From positions 147,040 to 211,039 of the forward strand of contig JAAYCT010000024.1 of the NCBI GenBank assembly GCA_012729635.1: a stretch of 64,000 nt of DNA. Direction: 5' to 3'. A program made the translations under genes and the position numbers. Of the stretch, positions 7,910 to 18,700 are shown in pieces. This DNA is from Clostridiaceae bacterium. Its GTDB lineage: Bacteria > Bacillota > Clostridia > Saccharofermentanales > Saccharofermentanaceae. The notes below the pieces were generated by a model, which did not search any database, was not told the DNA's origin, and saw nothing but the letters and a program-made list of their open reading frames with translations. The first letter of the stretch is position 1; every line of letters starts with the position of its first letter.

Positions 7910-9245
7910 TCTCTTGTTCCTTTCGCAGTCGGACGGCGGCGCTCCCGATTCGCGCGGACAAATCGATTCCGGCCGGGCACACATACGAGCACGCTCCGCA
8001 GGAGATACAGCTTCCGATATGTTCGTGTTGAAGCGCTTCCTCTTGATTCATTTGAATCAGTCGGTCACAAATATACGGCAAGAGACCGACCGGACATGCC
8101 TCAACACATGCCCCGCAGTGAATGCAAGCGGTTTTCGGCGGATCAAAATATCGAACCATCACGATGCCCGTGGTTGTCTTGATGACCGGTGTGTCCCGAT
8201 TCTCAAGCGCAATCCCGGTAATCGGTCCGCCCATGACGATCCGTCTGGAGGATGCGGCCCCCGGAACTCTTTCCAGTATCTCGGAAACCTTTGTCCCGAT
8301 GGGAACCAGAATATTGTGTCCTCCTGCCGAATCATTCGAAATCGATATGACTCGGGACGTAAGGGGCTGATTGCGATCAACCATGTTCCACACGGCGGCG
8401 CAGGTGGAAGCATTAAAAACCACCGCTCCTACGGTTTCCTCTCCGCTACTCCCGACCGGAAGCTCCGTATCGTAGATTGCCTTGATCAGTAATTTCTCGT
8501 AACCCTGCGGATATCGGGATCGAAAAACACGAAGTCCCAGATCCCGGTCCGGAAAAACCTCGCGCTGTTTTTTAAAATTCCGGCGCAGCGCGTCCAATTC
8601 CGCTTCCCATTTGTCCAAAATACAAAAAATCACTCTCTTGGCCCGACAAAGACCTGCAAGAACAAACGCCCCGCGGATGACGCGATCCGTCTGTTCACGA
8701 ACCAGATGGATGTCCGAGGACAGGAACGGCTCGCTTTGACAAGCATTGACGAGAAGCGTTTCAACACCGATCCTTTCGGCTTTTCTGCATTTAGCCGCAG
8801 TTGGAATCCCGTTTCGGCCCATACCGACAACTCCGGAATAATCCAGAAGTTTCCATAGTTCTTCCCGCGTAAGGCGGTCGGGGTTGGCTCTTTTACGAAT
8901 CGACGGATGATACTCCCGCTTCAGATCGTTTTGAATGATGATCGCACGACACTCGCTTCCGTGCGGCAGAAGAATCGTCTCAATACCGGTCACCGAGCCG
9001 GAAACGGAAGCATGAACCGGTGCGCACATTGCCGATGAAGGTTTCCCGACAATCTGTCCGATTTTCACTTTTTCTCCGGGCAGAACCGTAGGAATCGCGG
9101 GTGTTCCGCGATGTTGCAGCATGGGCAAGACAATTTGTTTGGGCGTAAAAAGCTCAAGCACCGGTTCTCTGGGGAAATCAGTATCCCCGGAAAACGCAAG
9201 CCCGTCCGGCGGAATCCAGCCTTTTTTGAACGAGTATTTCTTCAT
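7902..9245 (-). CDS. RnfC-like subunit with two 4Fe-4S clusters
   Basis: A 447-residue soluble subunit in family order: an N-terminal RnfC barrel/sandwich region, a Nqo1-like nucleotide fold, a SLBB-like region (YPQGYEKLLI near 245-254, MGGPITG at 338-344) and two 4Fe-4S motifs, CIHCGACVEACP (374-385) and CISCGACSYVCP (413-424). The ferredoxin cysteines are complete. The flavin/NADH loop usually reads GLGGAGFPT but is GMGRNGIPT at 141-149, and the usual NGAECEPYL is NACQSEPFL at 167-175. RnfC links NADH to the Rnf complex in known systems; whether this one binds NADH is doubtful. It is the first gene of the four-gene operon, 22 bases below rpoD. Confidence 0.85.
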   Translation of the reverse strand: MKKYSFKKGWIPPDGLAFSGDTDFPREPVLELFTPKQIVLPMLQHRGTPAIPTVLPGEKVKIGQIVGKPSSAMCAPVHASVSGSVTGIETILLPHGSECRAIIIQNDLKREYHPSIRKRANPDRLTREELWKLLDYSGVVGMGRNGIPTAAKCRKAERIGVETLLVNACQSEPFLSSDIHLVREQTDRVIRGAFVLAGLCRAKRVIFCILDKWEAELDALRRNFKKQREVFPDRDLGLRVFRSRYPQGYEKLLIKAIYDTELPVGSSGEETVGAVVFNASTCAAVWNMVDRNQPLTSRVISISNDSAGGHNILVPIGTKVSEILERVPGAASSRRIVMGGPITGIALENRDTPVIKTTTGIVMVRYFDPPKTACIHCGACVEACPVGLLPYICDRLIQMNQEEALQHEHIGSCISCGACSYVCPAGIDLSARIGSAAVRLRKEQENE

Positions 9246-9267
9246 CCGATCTCCCGGAGGCGGGAAT

Positions 9268-10335
9268 TCAATCGATGTAATCCTTCAGTTTCTTACTGCG
9301 ACTCGGATGACGGAGCTTCCGGAGAGCCTTGGCTTCAATCTGACGTATGCGCTCACGCGTGACATTAAACTCACGGCCCACCTCTTCGAGCGTACGCTGT
9401 CTTCCGTCGTCCAAACCGAATCGCAGCCGCAGCACCTTTTCTTCTCTGGGTGTCAGTCCGCCCATCGCCTCAAGGAGTTGCTCCTTGAGCAAAGTATACG
9501 CGACTTGATCGGCCGGTGACAATGCGTCTTCGTCCGGAATAAAATCCCCCAAATGACTGTCTTCTTCTTCTCCGATCGGTTTTTCGAGAGAAACAGGCTC
9601 CTGAGATATCTTCTGGATCTCCCGGACCTTTTCGACCGGAAGACCCATCTCCTCGGCAATTTCCTCGACCTCAGGCTCCCTGCCGAGCTCCTGAATCAGC
9701 GAGCGCTGAACACGGACCAGACGATTAATCGTTTCCACCATATGAACCGGGATCCGGATGGTTCTTGCCTGATCCGCGATTGCACGCGTAATCGCCTGAC
9801 GGATCCACCAGGTAGCATAGGTGCTGAACTTAAAGCCCTTCGAGTGATCAAATTTATCCACTGCTTTTATGAGTCCGAGGTTTCCCTCTTGAATCAGATC
9901 CAAAAACTGCATTCCTCTCCCGAGGTATCTTTTTGCAATCGATACGACCAATCGAAGGTTTGCTTCGATCAGCATGTCCTTTGCATCCTGGTCTCCCTCA
10001 AGCATTCTTTTCGCAAGATCCTGCTCCTGCTCAGCAACCAGAAGAGGCACTTTCCCGATTTCCTTCAGGTACATCCGAACCGGATCATCCATGCCGATTC
10101 CCTCACCGATCGAATCGTTCAGATCGACTTCGGAAAGGTTCTCTTCCTCGACATTGGTCTCCGGGATGATTTCAACGCCCTTTGCTTCGAGCGTATCGAA
10201 TATTTTCTCGGCAACGTCCGGATCGACGTCGTTTTTTTCAATAATCGACATCATATCCTTGTAGCTTATTCCGTTGTTGTTCGCCGCCGCTCTTTTCTCG
10301 ATTTCCTGAAGAATGGAACGAAAGTCGTTTGCCAT
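9268..10335 (-). CDS. rpoD: Principal RNA polymerase sigma factor (RpoD/SigA)
   Basis: A 355-residue sigma-70 factor. A short region 1.1 is followed by region 1.2 ([17 protein letters not shown]), the region 2 core ([29 protein letters not shown], then [13 protein letters not shown]), region 3 ([11 protein letters not shown]) and region 4 ([21 protein letters not shown]). This complete set identifies the housekeeping factor. The ATG at 10333-10335 has GGGAGG seven bases upstream; the longer in-frame start at 10359 was rejected for lack of one. No dnaG is adjacent; the downstream neighbours are the Rnf-like genes, 22 bases away, possibly in the same transcript. Confidence 0.95.
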   Translation of the reverse strand: MANDFRSILQEIEKRAAANNNGISYKDMMSIIEKNDVDPDVAEKIFDTLEAKGVEIIPETNVEEENLSEVDLNDSIGEGIGMDDPVRMYLKEIGKVPLLVAEQEQDLAKRMLEGDQDAKDMLIEANLRLVVSIAKRYLGRGMQFLDLIQEGNLGLIKAVDKFDHSKGFKFSTYATWWIRQAITRAIADQARTIRIPVHMVETINRLVRVQRSLIQELGREPEVEEIAEEMGLPVEKVREIQKISQEPVSLEKPIGEEEDSHLGDFIPDEDALSPADQVAYTLLKEQLLEAMGGLTPREEKVLRLRFGLDDGRQRTLEEVGREFNVTRERIRQIEAKALRKLRHPSRSKKLKDYID

Positions 10336-10397
10336 CAATAATCCTCCCATGCCATGCATGTGCGTCCCTAAAGCCCGGTACGTATTTTTTCGAAAAA

Positions 10398-11162
10398 CTA
10401 TGCGACGGGCTCTGTGTACACTTGGCTGCTCATCTGTGTCTGTTCGGCTCCGTCCGCAGCAATCACCGCGAATGTTCCGTTTCGAGCGATAATCTCCAGA
10501 CGGAGACCTCCGTAATAAAGCCGGGTGTCCGAGGAATCATAGCCGTACTCATCGGCCCTGATTTTCGCGAATCCCTCGTAGAGGTCGCCGAGCTTGTTTT
10601 CGTCGATTTCATCCGATGTTACCACAATTAAGTTGTTGTTGGTCTGACCCGATATGGAGTAGCCCATCGGGTATCCCTCTCTTTTCTCCGTGTTCACGGA
10701 AATACCCGCATCGGAAAACACGGTTTCGATCGATAGAGAAATATCCTTTTTGTGTCCCGTACGGATTACATATAGAGGAAGAAATATCGTAAAAACCAAA
10801 AAAACAAAACCGAATGCAATCGCTGCGATTGCAAGAAGTGTTTTTTTCGGTGCCTTGATATCGTCCGCGGAGACTTCGTAGGGGTTCTTCTCCTTCTTTT
10901 CAGCCTTTGCCAAGGACTCCGCCTGCTTAACCGCAACGGGTACCGGATCCGGGAATACCGGAACGGAGGTGTATCGTCTTGTCGAGTCCCGCTTCGGTTG
11001 CGGCTCGTTCGGGAACGTATAGTCCCGGGGATTTTTTGCAATCTCAACGGCTTCCATCGTAGGGAATACACAGTCGCAAAACAGACACTCACACATCGGA
11101 TCTCGGTCGTCAGCCACAATCAAAGAACCGCAATTCTTGCAGATACCGTTTACAGAGGCCAT
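10398..11162 (-). CDS. Zinc-ribbon, single-span membrane protein of unknown function
   Basis: A 254-residue protein I cannot assign to a family. The N-terminus has a zinc-ribbon-like pair, CKNC (residues 8-11) and CLFC about 17 residues later. A charged linker rich in Pro, Lys and Glu follows, then one hydrophobic helix ([24 protein letters not shown]) and an extracytoplasmic region ending in short beta-rich segments. The likely topology is ribbon inside, C-terminal domain outside. The ATG at 11160-11162 has AAAGGTGG at good spacing, better than the upstream ATG at 11183. It lies upstream of rpoD on the same strand. Confidence 0.6.
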   Translation of the reverse strand: MASVNGICKNCGSLIVADDRDPMCECLFCDCVFPTMEAVEIAKNPRDYTFPNEPQPKRDSTRRYTSVPVFPDPVPVAVKQAESLAKAEKKEKNPYEVSADDIKAPKKTLLAIAAIAFGFVFLVFTIFLPLYVIRTGHKKDISLSIETVFSDAGISVNTEKREGYPMGYSISGQTNNNLIVVTSDEIDENKLGDLYEGFAKIRADEYGYDSSDTRLYYGGLRLEIIARNGTFAVIAADGAEQTQMSSQVYTEPVA

Positions 11163-11314
11163 CAGGGGAACCACCTTTATCATAATTACCTACGATATCG
11201 GCAAAATTCCACACGTAGGCAGAGTAATTATATACGTTCACCCTCGAAAGTGCAAACAAAATATCTGTCCTCGTTTATTCCTTTTTTCCCTCGCGCAAAA
11301 ATCAATAATCGTGA

Positions 11315-11320
11315 TATAGT
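11315..11320 (+). promoter_or_regulatory. Extended -10 element of tadA
   Basis: TGA-TATAGT gives an extended -10 box (TGn plus TATAGT). It ends six bases before the tadA ATG at 11327, so transcription would start at or next to the start codon. No good -35 box and no Shine-Dalgarno sequence are visible. Confidence 0.55.
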
Positions 11321-11326
11321 TTTTTT

Positions 11327-11815
11327 ATGAACCATTATAACCATCACGAAAAATATATGCGTCATGCGCTCATTCAGGCACACAAAGCCGGATCTCTCGG
11401 TGAGTGTCCCGTAGGATGCGTCATCGTCTGCGACGGAAAGATCATTGCACGCGCTCACAATCTTCGGGAAACCGGTCAGGACGCCACACTGCACGCGGAG
11501 ATGATTGCCATCCGGAAGGCCTGTCGCAAACTCGGATCCTGGCGACTTCAGGATTGTGACCTGTATGTAACCCTGGAGCCGTGCCCGATGTGTGCCGGAG
11601 CCATCATTCAGTCGCGCATCCGTCATGTTTATTTCGGAGCTGCGGATCCGAAAGCGGGAGCCGTCGTTTCCAAGGATCACCTTTTCGAGAAAGCACACAA
11701 TCACACGGTAGGTGTCACACCGGGTATTCTGGAGCAACCCTGCGGAGATATTCTGAGCGATTTTTTCCGGCTTCTCAGAGAAGAAAAGCGGTCGAATCCG
11801 GGATCAACCAAATGA
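11327..11815 (+). CDS. tadA: tRNA-specific adenosine deaminase
   Basis: A 162-residue zinc deaminase that turns adenosine 34 of tRNA-Arg(ACG) into inosine. The catalytic HAEM motif (His and proton-shuttle Glu) and the second zinc motif PCPMCAGAI are both present, in TadA spacing and length. The first ATG fits the usual TadA N-terminus (HEKYMRHALIQAHKAG). It has no ribosome site and sits directly after a -10 box, suggesting a leaderless transcript. Its last 41 bases overlap the 3' end of addA on the opposite strand. Confidence 0.93.
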   Translation: MNHYNHHEKYMRHALIQAHKAGSLGECPVGCVIVCDGKIIARAHNLRETGQDATLHAEMIAIRKACRKLGSWRLQDCDLYVTLEPCPMCAGAIIQSRIRHVYFGAADPKAGAVVSKDHLFEKAHNHTVGVTPGILEQPCGDILSDFFRLLREEKRSNPGSTK

Positions 11816-14800
11816 TTTTTTCTTTCACCGAAAGGCGGCCGGCCGCCTCGATTGCCCGCTTATAATATTCCAGCTGAACGGAATATCGCTCCCGAAGAAC
11901 CCGGTGCTGATGATTGCGGTCTCCGCGGATCTTGTCTGATTTATAGTCGATCAGAACAGCGCTTCCATTTTCAATAAACCAACAGTCGATCATTCCCTGA
12001 ATCAATCGGAAATCATCCCGGGAAACCGGCTCGGTGATGGAAAAGGGTATTTCCCGAAACGGCCCGTGCCCGGAGATTTGCTCCGCTTTTTTCATCCGGG
12101 CACAAAGGTCCGAATTCGCAAAAAGAGCAATCGGACTCAGGTACGATTCCAGATCAGGAAGCATGTCGGAACGAATCATATTTCGTTCAACCAAACGCTT
12201 CAGTTCCTTACGGATATCCCCCTCCGAAGTATTTCCCGACAGGGAGGAAAAGTCGAGGTATTGAAAGACATTGTGAAGCAATATGCCTGTCTCCGTGGGA
12301 GACAACTCTTTATGGTCGGTTCGGACGTTCCGTACGGGCCGGACACGAAGATTAATCGGTCTTTTATCAAAAGCATCTTCCGATTCGACCGAAGCATGAT
12401 CATCGCCCGACTCATCCTTCCGTTCCGGCGGAGGAGGTCGGCGCTTCATCTCGGATACCGTCGTTTTCGCGGGCATACGGATCAAATTCTCGAAAGGATA
12501 TTCTCCACGCATCTGAACATCGAACCATTTCTTCTCCCTCTCATTCATCATGTATTCTTCCGCATCCATTCCGAGCCCGGGAGAAGACGATGAATCGGAG
12601 AGCGGGTTTTCTTCGAGCGGTTCCGGTAAAGAGGCGCTCGCCAGGAGCGCATCGCCCGTGATAACCTCAAAACATACTTCCCCGGTGCGCCCGGAGGCAA
12701 CCTCCCGTTCGATCGAAGCGATGCTTTCCTTCCCGGGCATCAGAAGATCCCGAAGGGGAACAAAGGGATTTCTTGATAACCCGAGCAACAGAAAGTCAAG
12801 AAAACTGTTCGCCCGGAGCACCAGTCGCGGAGGGAGCGTTTCCTCTTTATGACCTTCCGACACGGTGATAAAATCATCATGAATCCCGGGGCTCCCATCG
12901 GCTCTCCGGGAAAAACTGCCGATTAAATACAGTCTTTCTTCCGCTCGAGTCATCGCCACGTAGAAGAGACGAAGCTGCTCGGCAAGCTCCGCCCGACGTT
13001 CTCTTTCCGACAGGTACATCTTCGGAATCGTCGGATACTTATATCCCTTCTCGGCATTGATATAATCCGATGCCAGTCCGATCCGGTCATTGAGAATGAC
13101 CGGACCTGCTTCGTCCTGATGCGAAAACGCCTTGGAGATTCCGCACAGAAAAACAATGCGATACTCAAGCCCTTTGCTTTTATGGATGCTGTTACAGCGA
13201 ACCGCATCACGAATCGGATCACCGACCTCAAAACCATCCGGACGATGTTCTCCCCGGTTGATCTCTTCGATGTATCGGACAAAGGAGTACAATCCTCCTT
13301 TTCGTCCCTTTTCAAAATCACTCGCCCACTCGCGGAAGGTCAATAACGCACTGACGCGCGCGAACCCGTTCTCCTCCGAGCTGAGCCGATCCATAATTCC
13401 GGTCGACAGATAGATGCTTTCGATCAACTCGGAAATCGAAAGATACATCGAACGGGTCATCAGGCCGTCGATAAATTCGAAAAAGCGGCCGATTTTCGAC
13501 TTCAACGGCTCCGGCCCGAATTGACGGCAATACATGACCTTCTCGTGAAAAAATCGGAGGTTCTCGCTTGATTTTCCGGCACAAAGACAAATCTCAAGAA
13601 GCTCTTCGGGAGAAAACGAAGCGGACGGAAGACAGGATCGCATGACCGCGCATAACGGCACATCCTGCCGAAGATTATCCAAAACACACATCAAATGGTA
13701 CATCAAAAGCATTTCCCGATCCGCAAACATGGCGGCCTCCACCGGTCCGTGGGCGGGCACTCCCTCCGAAGAAAGAATGCCGGCGACGATCGCGGCATCC
13801 CGGTTCGTTCGGCACAACACCGCGAAATCCTCATAACGACATCCGTAACGATTTTGCATTTCACGAATTCTTTCGAGCACATACAGCGCTTCGTATTCGG
13901 TTGAACCGAAGTCCATTCGCTCGCGATCCCGGAGATCCTCCGTTTCATCCTCGAACTCATCTTGTTCACCGGGGGTACCCGACCGGTCAATCAGTGTAAT
14001 GTTCACCACCCTTTTACGATCGTTTCCGAGCACGGGTCCTTCTTTTTTGGGTTGAAGACGCTGCGACTCATCATAGTCAATCTCCGCGGACTCCCGGGAC
14101 ATCAATTGCGAAAAAATGTCGTTCGCGAACAGAAGAATCCCGGCTTGACTGCGAAAATTTCCGGTTAGCTCCAGAAGCTTCCCCCCGTCTCCCGCACGGA
14201 AATGTTCACTTCGTTCAAGAAACATGTCCGGTCGGGCGTGACGAAAACGATAGATGCTTTGTTTCACATCGCCGACATAAAACACGTTATCCGAGGAAAT
14301 CTCCCGGATGATTGCATCTTGAATCCTGCTGTTATCCTGATATTCATCGATATATATTTCGGTAAAAAGTGCCCGGTAGTACTGTGCGACCTCGGGGATT
14401 TTCAAAAGTGTAAGTGCCATATGCTCCTGATCGGAAAAATCCAGAGAATTCTCCGCTCTTTTTTGCTCCGAATACAGACGATCCGTCAGAATAATCGTTT
14501 CGAAAAGCCGGGAAAGAATCGGGTACATGTACCGGAGATCCGCCTCGATCCGATCGGTCGGTCGCGAGAAAACAGACGGCATCAATCCCTTGAACCTTTT
14601 TATATATTCCTTGTTGAGCGGATAACCTCCGGAAAGAACATAAATCATCTCAAACATCGGGAACAACGATTCGAAAAAGATTCCCTTCGGACCCGAGACC
14701 TCCGATGGTTTGACGGATCCCGGCCACTTGCCGTCGGGAACACGAGCGGCAATTCTCGAGATATCATCCCAACGCGGATCGGTGCGCAGGATTTCGGACA

Positions 14801-15737
14801 GTTCCGAAACCGTCGCAAAGCATTCAAGATACTGATCCTTTTGTTTTTTATTCGTCTTTGGATCCTTGACAAAGGAAAACTGATCCATCAGAGGGATTGC
14901 ATCATGCACGGCCGTCTTTGCCCGATCGACGATTTCGCGAAGCTCCTCTATGTATGCCTTCGCGGTTGCACTCTCAGAGAATTGCTCCGCTTCCCGCCTC
15001 TTGTCCTCGATCAGGACGCGGATACGCTCCTCGTAGTCCGGCAAACTCCTCAGGGATGAATGAAAATCGACCACCATGTCTTTAAGCGGCTGATCGTCTC
15101 TGGCGGAGCCGAAACAAAGGGACATGTTCATAAAACTTTCGCACCACTTTTCGATCGTCGGCGTTTCCTTACCGATCGAAAACGGCGCCGGATGATCCGG
15201 TGGTTCCTGTGGCCGATCCGGTACAGGCTGATCCTTAATCGGATCCGATTGATTGAGCACACGATGACAAAGCGCGTACAAAGCATCCGTCACAAACACA
15301 ACCGATTCACGTAAAAGAATTTTTGCCCGGGTCTCGTCCGCAATCGAAGTATCGGGCTCAATCAAAACGCGATCCTTTGCGTCGGTTAACTCCTGCCTGA
15401 AGTTTTGGATTACGTCGCCGCAAAAGGAATGAATTGTCGAAATATGAGACAGCGGTATCATGGATACCTGTTCGTTTATCCGAGCAACCTCCGCGGGATC
15501 GGAAATGGCGGCGGCTGCCTCGGACAGGGCTTTCTCCAGACGAGCGCTCATGCCAGCGGCTGCGGCCCGCGTAAAGGTCATCACAAGGACGTTCCGAACA
15601 TCCAAATCTCCCGATATGATGCGTTTGGCGATACGCTCGACCAATACCCGGGTCTTTCCGGATCCGGCGGCGGCACTGACCAGAATATTCGAGCGCCTTT
15701 CGTTTACGACGCGCTCCTGTTGTTCGGTCAAGCTCAT
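11775..15737 (-). CDS. addA: ATP-dependent helicase/nuclease subunit A
   Basis: A 1320-residue UvrD-like helicase with a C-terminal nuclease, the main subunit of the AddAB complex that processes DNA double-strand ends for recombination. Walker A (AAAGSGKT) lies near residue 25. The helicase motifs IYIDEYQDNSRIQD, GDVKQSIYRFRHARP and YVAMTRAEERLYL follow in order. The nuclease block reads GMIDCWF then AVLIDYKSDKI, the RecB-type D-DYK signature. Length and order fit the family. The ATG overlaps the addB stop (ATGA), so the two are translationally coupled. Confidence 0.95.
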   Translation of the reverse strand: MSLTEQQERVVNERRSNILVSAAAGSGKTRVLVERIAKRIISGDLDVRNVLVMTFTRAAAAGMSARLEKALSEAAAAISDPAEVARINEQVSMIPLSHISTIHSFCGDVIQNFRQELTDAKDRVLIEPDTSIADETRAKILLRESVVFVTDALYALCHRVLNQSDPIKDQPVPDRPQEPPDHPAPFSIGKETPTIEKWCESFMNMSLCFGSARDDQPLKDMVVDFHSSLRSLPDYEERIRVLIEDKRREAEQFSESATAKAYIEELREIVDRAKTAVHDAIPLMDQFSFVKDPKTNKKQKDQYLECFATVSELSEILRTDPRWDDISRIAARVPDGKWPGSVKPSEVSGPKGIFFESLFPMFEMIYVLSGGYPLNKEYIKRFKGLMPSVFSRPTDRIEADLRYMYPILSRLFETIILTDRLYSEQKRAENSLDFSDQEHMALTLLKIPEVAQYYRALFTEIYIDEYQDNSRIQDAIIREISSDNVFYVGDVKQSIYRFRHARPDMFLERSEHFRAGDGGKLLELTGNFRSQAGILLFANDIFSQLMSRESAEIDYDESQRLQPKKEGPVLGNDRKRVVNITLIDRSGTPGEQDEFEDETEDLRDRERMDFGSTEYEALYVLERIREMQNRYGCRYEDFAVLCRTNRDAAIVAGILSSEGVPAHGPVEAAMFADREMLLMYHLMCVLDNLRQDVPLCAVMRSCLPSASFSPEELLEICLCAGKSSENLRFFHEKVMYCRQFGPEPLKSKIGRFFEFIDGLMTRSMYLSISELIESIYLSTGIMDRLSSEENGFARVSALLTFREWASDFEKGRKGGLYSFVRYIEEINRGEHRPDGFEVGDPIRDAVRCNSIHKSKGLEYRIVFLCGISKAFSHQDEAGPVILNDRIGLASDYINAEKGYKYPTIPKMYLSERERRAELAEQLRLFYVAMTRAEERLYLIGSFSRRADGSPGIHDDFITVSEGHKEETLPPRLVLRANSFLDFLLLGLSRNPFVPLRDLLMPGKESIASIEREVASGRTGEVCFEVITGDALLASASLPEPLEENPLSDSSSSPGLGMDAEEYMMNEREKKWFDVQMRGEYPFENLIRMPAKTTVSEMKRRPPPPERKDESGDDHASVESEDAFDKRPINLRVRPVRNVRTDHKELSPTETGILLHNVFQYLDFSSLSGNTSEGDIRKELKRLVERNMIRSDMLPDLESYLSPIALFANSDLCARMKKAEQISGHGPFREIPFSITEPVSRDDFRLIQGMIDCWFIENGSAVLIDYKSDKIRGDRNHQHRVLRERYSVQLEYYKRAIEAAGRLSVKEKIIWLIPDSTAFLL

Positions 15738-18700
15738 GTTGTTTCCTCCGTTTCCCCTTGGATCGCCCGAAGAAATTTCTCTCGATCAGTCGGTTTTTTT
15801 CCGTCGGGCATAAGAAACCCGGGAAGCTCGGGTGCTTGAATGAACGGCGGACGTCGCGGATCAATTCCGCAGATTCCCTTATAGTCGCAATAGGAACAGG
15901 TTGATTTTCCGCCTCCTCGTTTCTCGTACACGGGGCAGACATCGAAATGACCGCTGAATATTTTCTCACAGGTCTGCCGGATTTTTTTCACCGCGTACTC
16001 CGAACAAAGACGCAACTCATCCGGGCTCAGGCTCATGCCCCGAACCGCAAATTCCTTTCTTTTGGTTTCCGATACGGTTTCCTGGATATCTGCGGATTTT
16101 GAAATATCCACACGAATCATCGGGTTTTTCAGGATAAAATATCCGGCATCGGTCGGCATCAAATCCGGGTTTGCCGCCCGATACGCATATAGATAAGCGG
16201 GGAGCTGAACCGACAACCCGGCATATAGTGATTTGAAATCCACCCGCCTGTCACCCGTTTTATAGTCCAACACCCGAAAAAGACCTTTGGAAATATCCGT
16301 GTCCACCCGATCGATGATTCCGTTGAAACTCACTTTTCGGCCGGTCTGCGGCCATTCGAGCACAATCGGCGGATTCTCTTCGCCCTCACCGTATGCCCAC
16401 TCGGTTTCGGCGGGAGTCAGATCGTCCGAATCGATCGTCTCAAACACCGCCTTGAGGGATTCTCTTGCGATTCGAATCATTCGGGCTCCCGATCCCATAA
16501 TCAGAGCAGGGTCCTTCGTAACGCGGTAACTGTCTCCGGAACAGGCGAGGATAAACAATTCCTCCGCCCACCGACCGAAATCCTTGCCTGCATATTCGCC
16601 GGAGATTCTCGTGCGCTCCGATTCATTTCTTGCGTTTCTGATTTCCCGGATATAATCATCAAGGGCAAGCTCCATGATCCTGTGCGCAACCGATCCGGTC
16701 TCCCGTACGTCCACCTCGAATCGTTCGCGTTCACAAAGCCGCAGAATGTAGCCCGCGAAATGTCGAAACGGGCAGGATGCATACTGTTCAATCTGGGAGA
16801 CGCTCATACGGACGCCGGAACCGTAACGCTCCCGGATGATATCCTCCGGAATCCTTACCGAAAAGAGATCTCGTCCGGCTGAAAATGAAGCCGGAAAATC
16901 GGGATTTTCACGAAGAAGCACTGCCGATATTTTCATTTTTTCGGTGTCCGATACAGATCGGGGTGATCCGAAAATCGATGCGGCATAGCGCAAAAGTGCT
17001 TCACGGGAAAAAAGCCGCGGGTCGTGAAAGTCCTTGTGCGGATTATCAAGAAACAACGCCTTGGGAAAGCACTGTCCGATGAGCCGGAACAGAGATGACG
17101 GTTCCTCCGAATCCACGGCCGATATAAAAAGCTGATCGGACGGGCAATCCAGGATCGCGTACGCAGTAAAAAAATCCGCATATGCCCGCTCTTTGGATCG
17201 ATTCGGAAACCGAACCGAAAGAGAAGAAGCTAACAGATCCCGCTCGGGTCCGCGCAGAAATCCCTCGTTTACGGCCCGGTTCGGGAAATACTCTCGTGAA
17301 GCACCGACTAAAAACAAGACCTTGCATCGGGATCGAAACCCGCCGGTCACATCCGTAATTCGCACCTGATCGACAAAGGAAGGGATCGCTCCGGCCGGAG
17401 AGGCCTCCACAGAATAAAGGATTGCGTCTCTCATATCCCGCAATGAAATATCGGTTTCTCCGATCGGCCCCGCCAGGCGCTCAAGAATCCGCAGCAATTC
17501 GTTCCAGGATGCGACCAAAGCCAGAGCGGCTTCGTGATCACCCGCCTCGACCCACTCCTTCGCCAAAAGCTCGATTTGTCCCGCTCCGCTTTCCGTTTGT
17601 CTGTCGTCGACATAACTCTCCAGAAACGCCGAAAGAATTATCGCTTTCCGGTCGCATCGAGGCTCCGCGCTCAGTGAACGGACCGTATCCCGGATCGGAA
17701 ACAAGGCGTGTCGTACCGATTGAAAAACAGCCGGACCTTCGCCATCCTTCCCTTCGTCGAAATTTTTCTCGTCGAAAATTCGAAACGCTTTATTCAAACC
17801 GTGCTTCAGGCAATAATTTTCAAGTTTGTCCGATTCTGTCCGCGAGATATGACACAAGCCGGATTTTACACATCGCATCAGACTTTCAAATGACCAGCCG
17901 TTTACCCCCAAATCCAGAAGTGCAATGACAAAGCGCATCAGTGCGGTATCGGAAAGTCGTTTTCTTTTATCGAGAAAAGGATCCATCCCGTATTCCGAAA
18001 ACACGGCATGTAACGTTGAAAGGTCATCTCTCGGATTGCACAAAACGACGGTCATATCTTTATACCGGTACCCGTGCAGGAGCACGAGCTGTTTGATTTT
18101 TCCCGCGATAAAAGACAATTCCTCCGTCTTCGATGAAAAAAGCATCCTTGTTATTCCGGGTGCCGGAGATTCATAAACCGTTCTCTCTCTTTTTAAGAAA
18201 CCCTCCGAAAGACATCGTAACTCGGAGGCGCCGTCCTTGGATGCGGGGACCTCCGTAAGCGTTGCTCCCGGAATGATTCCATGAAGGAGCCGGATTGCTT
18301 GTCCTCCGAAATAGAACCCTTCAAAATCCGGTCTTGCCGTCTCGTCACCGCCGATTTCGAAGAATCGCTCCGCGGTCTTTCGATCGGCGCAAACCGAAAC
18401 CGTCACTTTGGCACACACACGAGAGAGGTGTTCGATGATCTCGGATTCTTCCGGAGTAAAATTCCGTGTCTGACCGAATCCGGTCACCCAAACCGACGCG
18501 TCCGAAAGGTATTCCAACCGACGATACGGCCATGGAGGACGCCCTTTTTTGAAAAACGAGACCATTTCATCAAGAACCGTACTCAGGCGCGCGAGCGGTC
18601 GAATTTTTTCGCAACATCCGATTTGATCGGTCAATCGGTCCAGCCGCTCCATCAAGATCGCAAGCTCATGCATCTTTTCCGCGAAATGCGGTCGGGTATC

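Noticed and set aside
5649..9245. Reading the Rnf-like genes as pseudogenes
   Set aside because: All four frames are open at full length, with overlapping starts and stops and good ribosome sites; the changes are replacements in motifs, not stops or frameshifts.
14202..15059. Plus-strand open frame of 285 codons opposite addA
   Set aside because: Lies entirely within addA, whose helicase motifs fix the real frame; no recognisable protein features.
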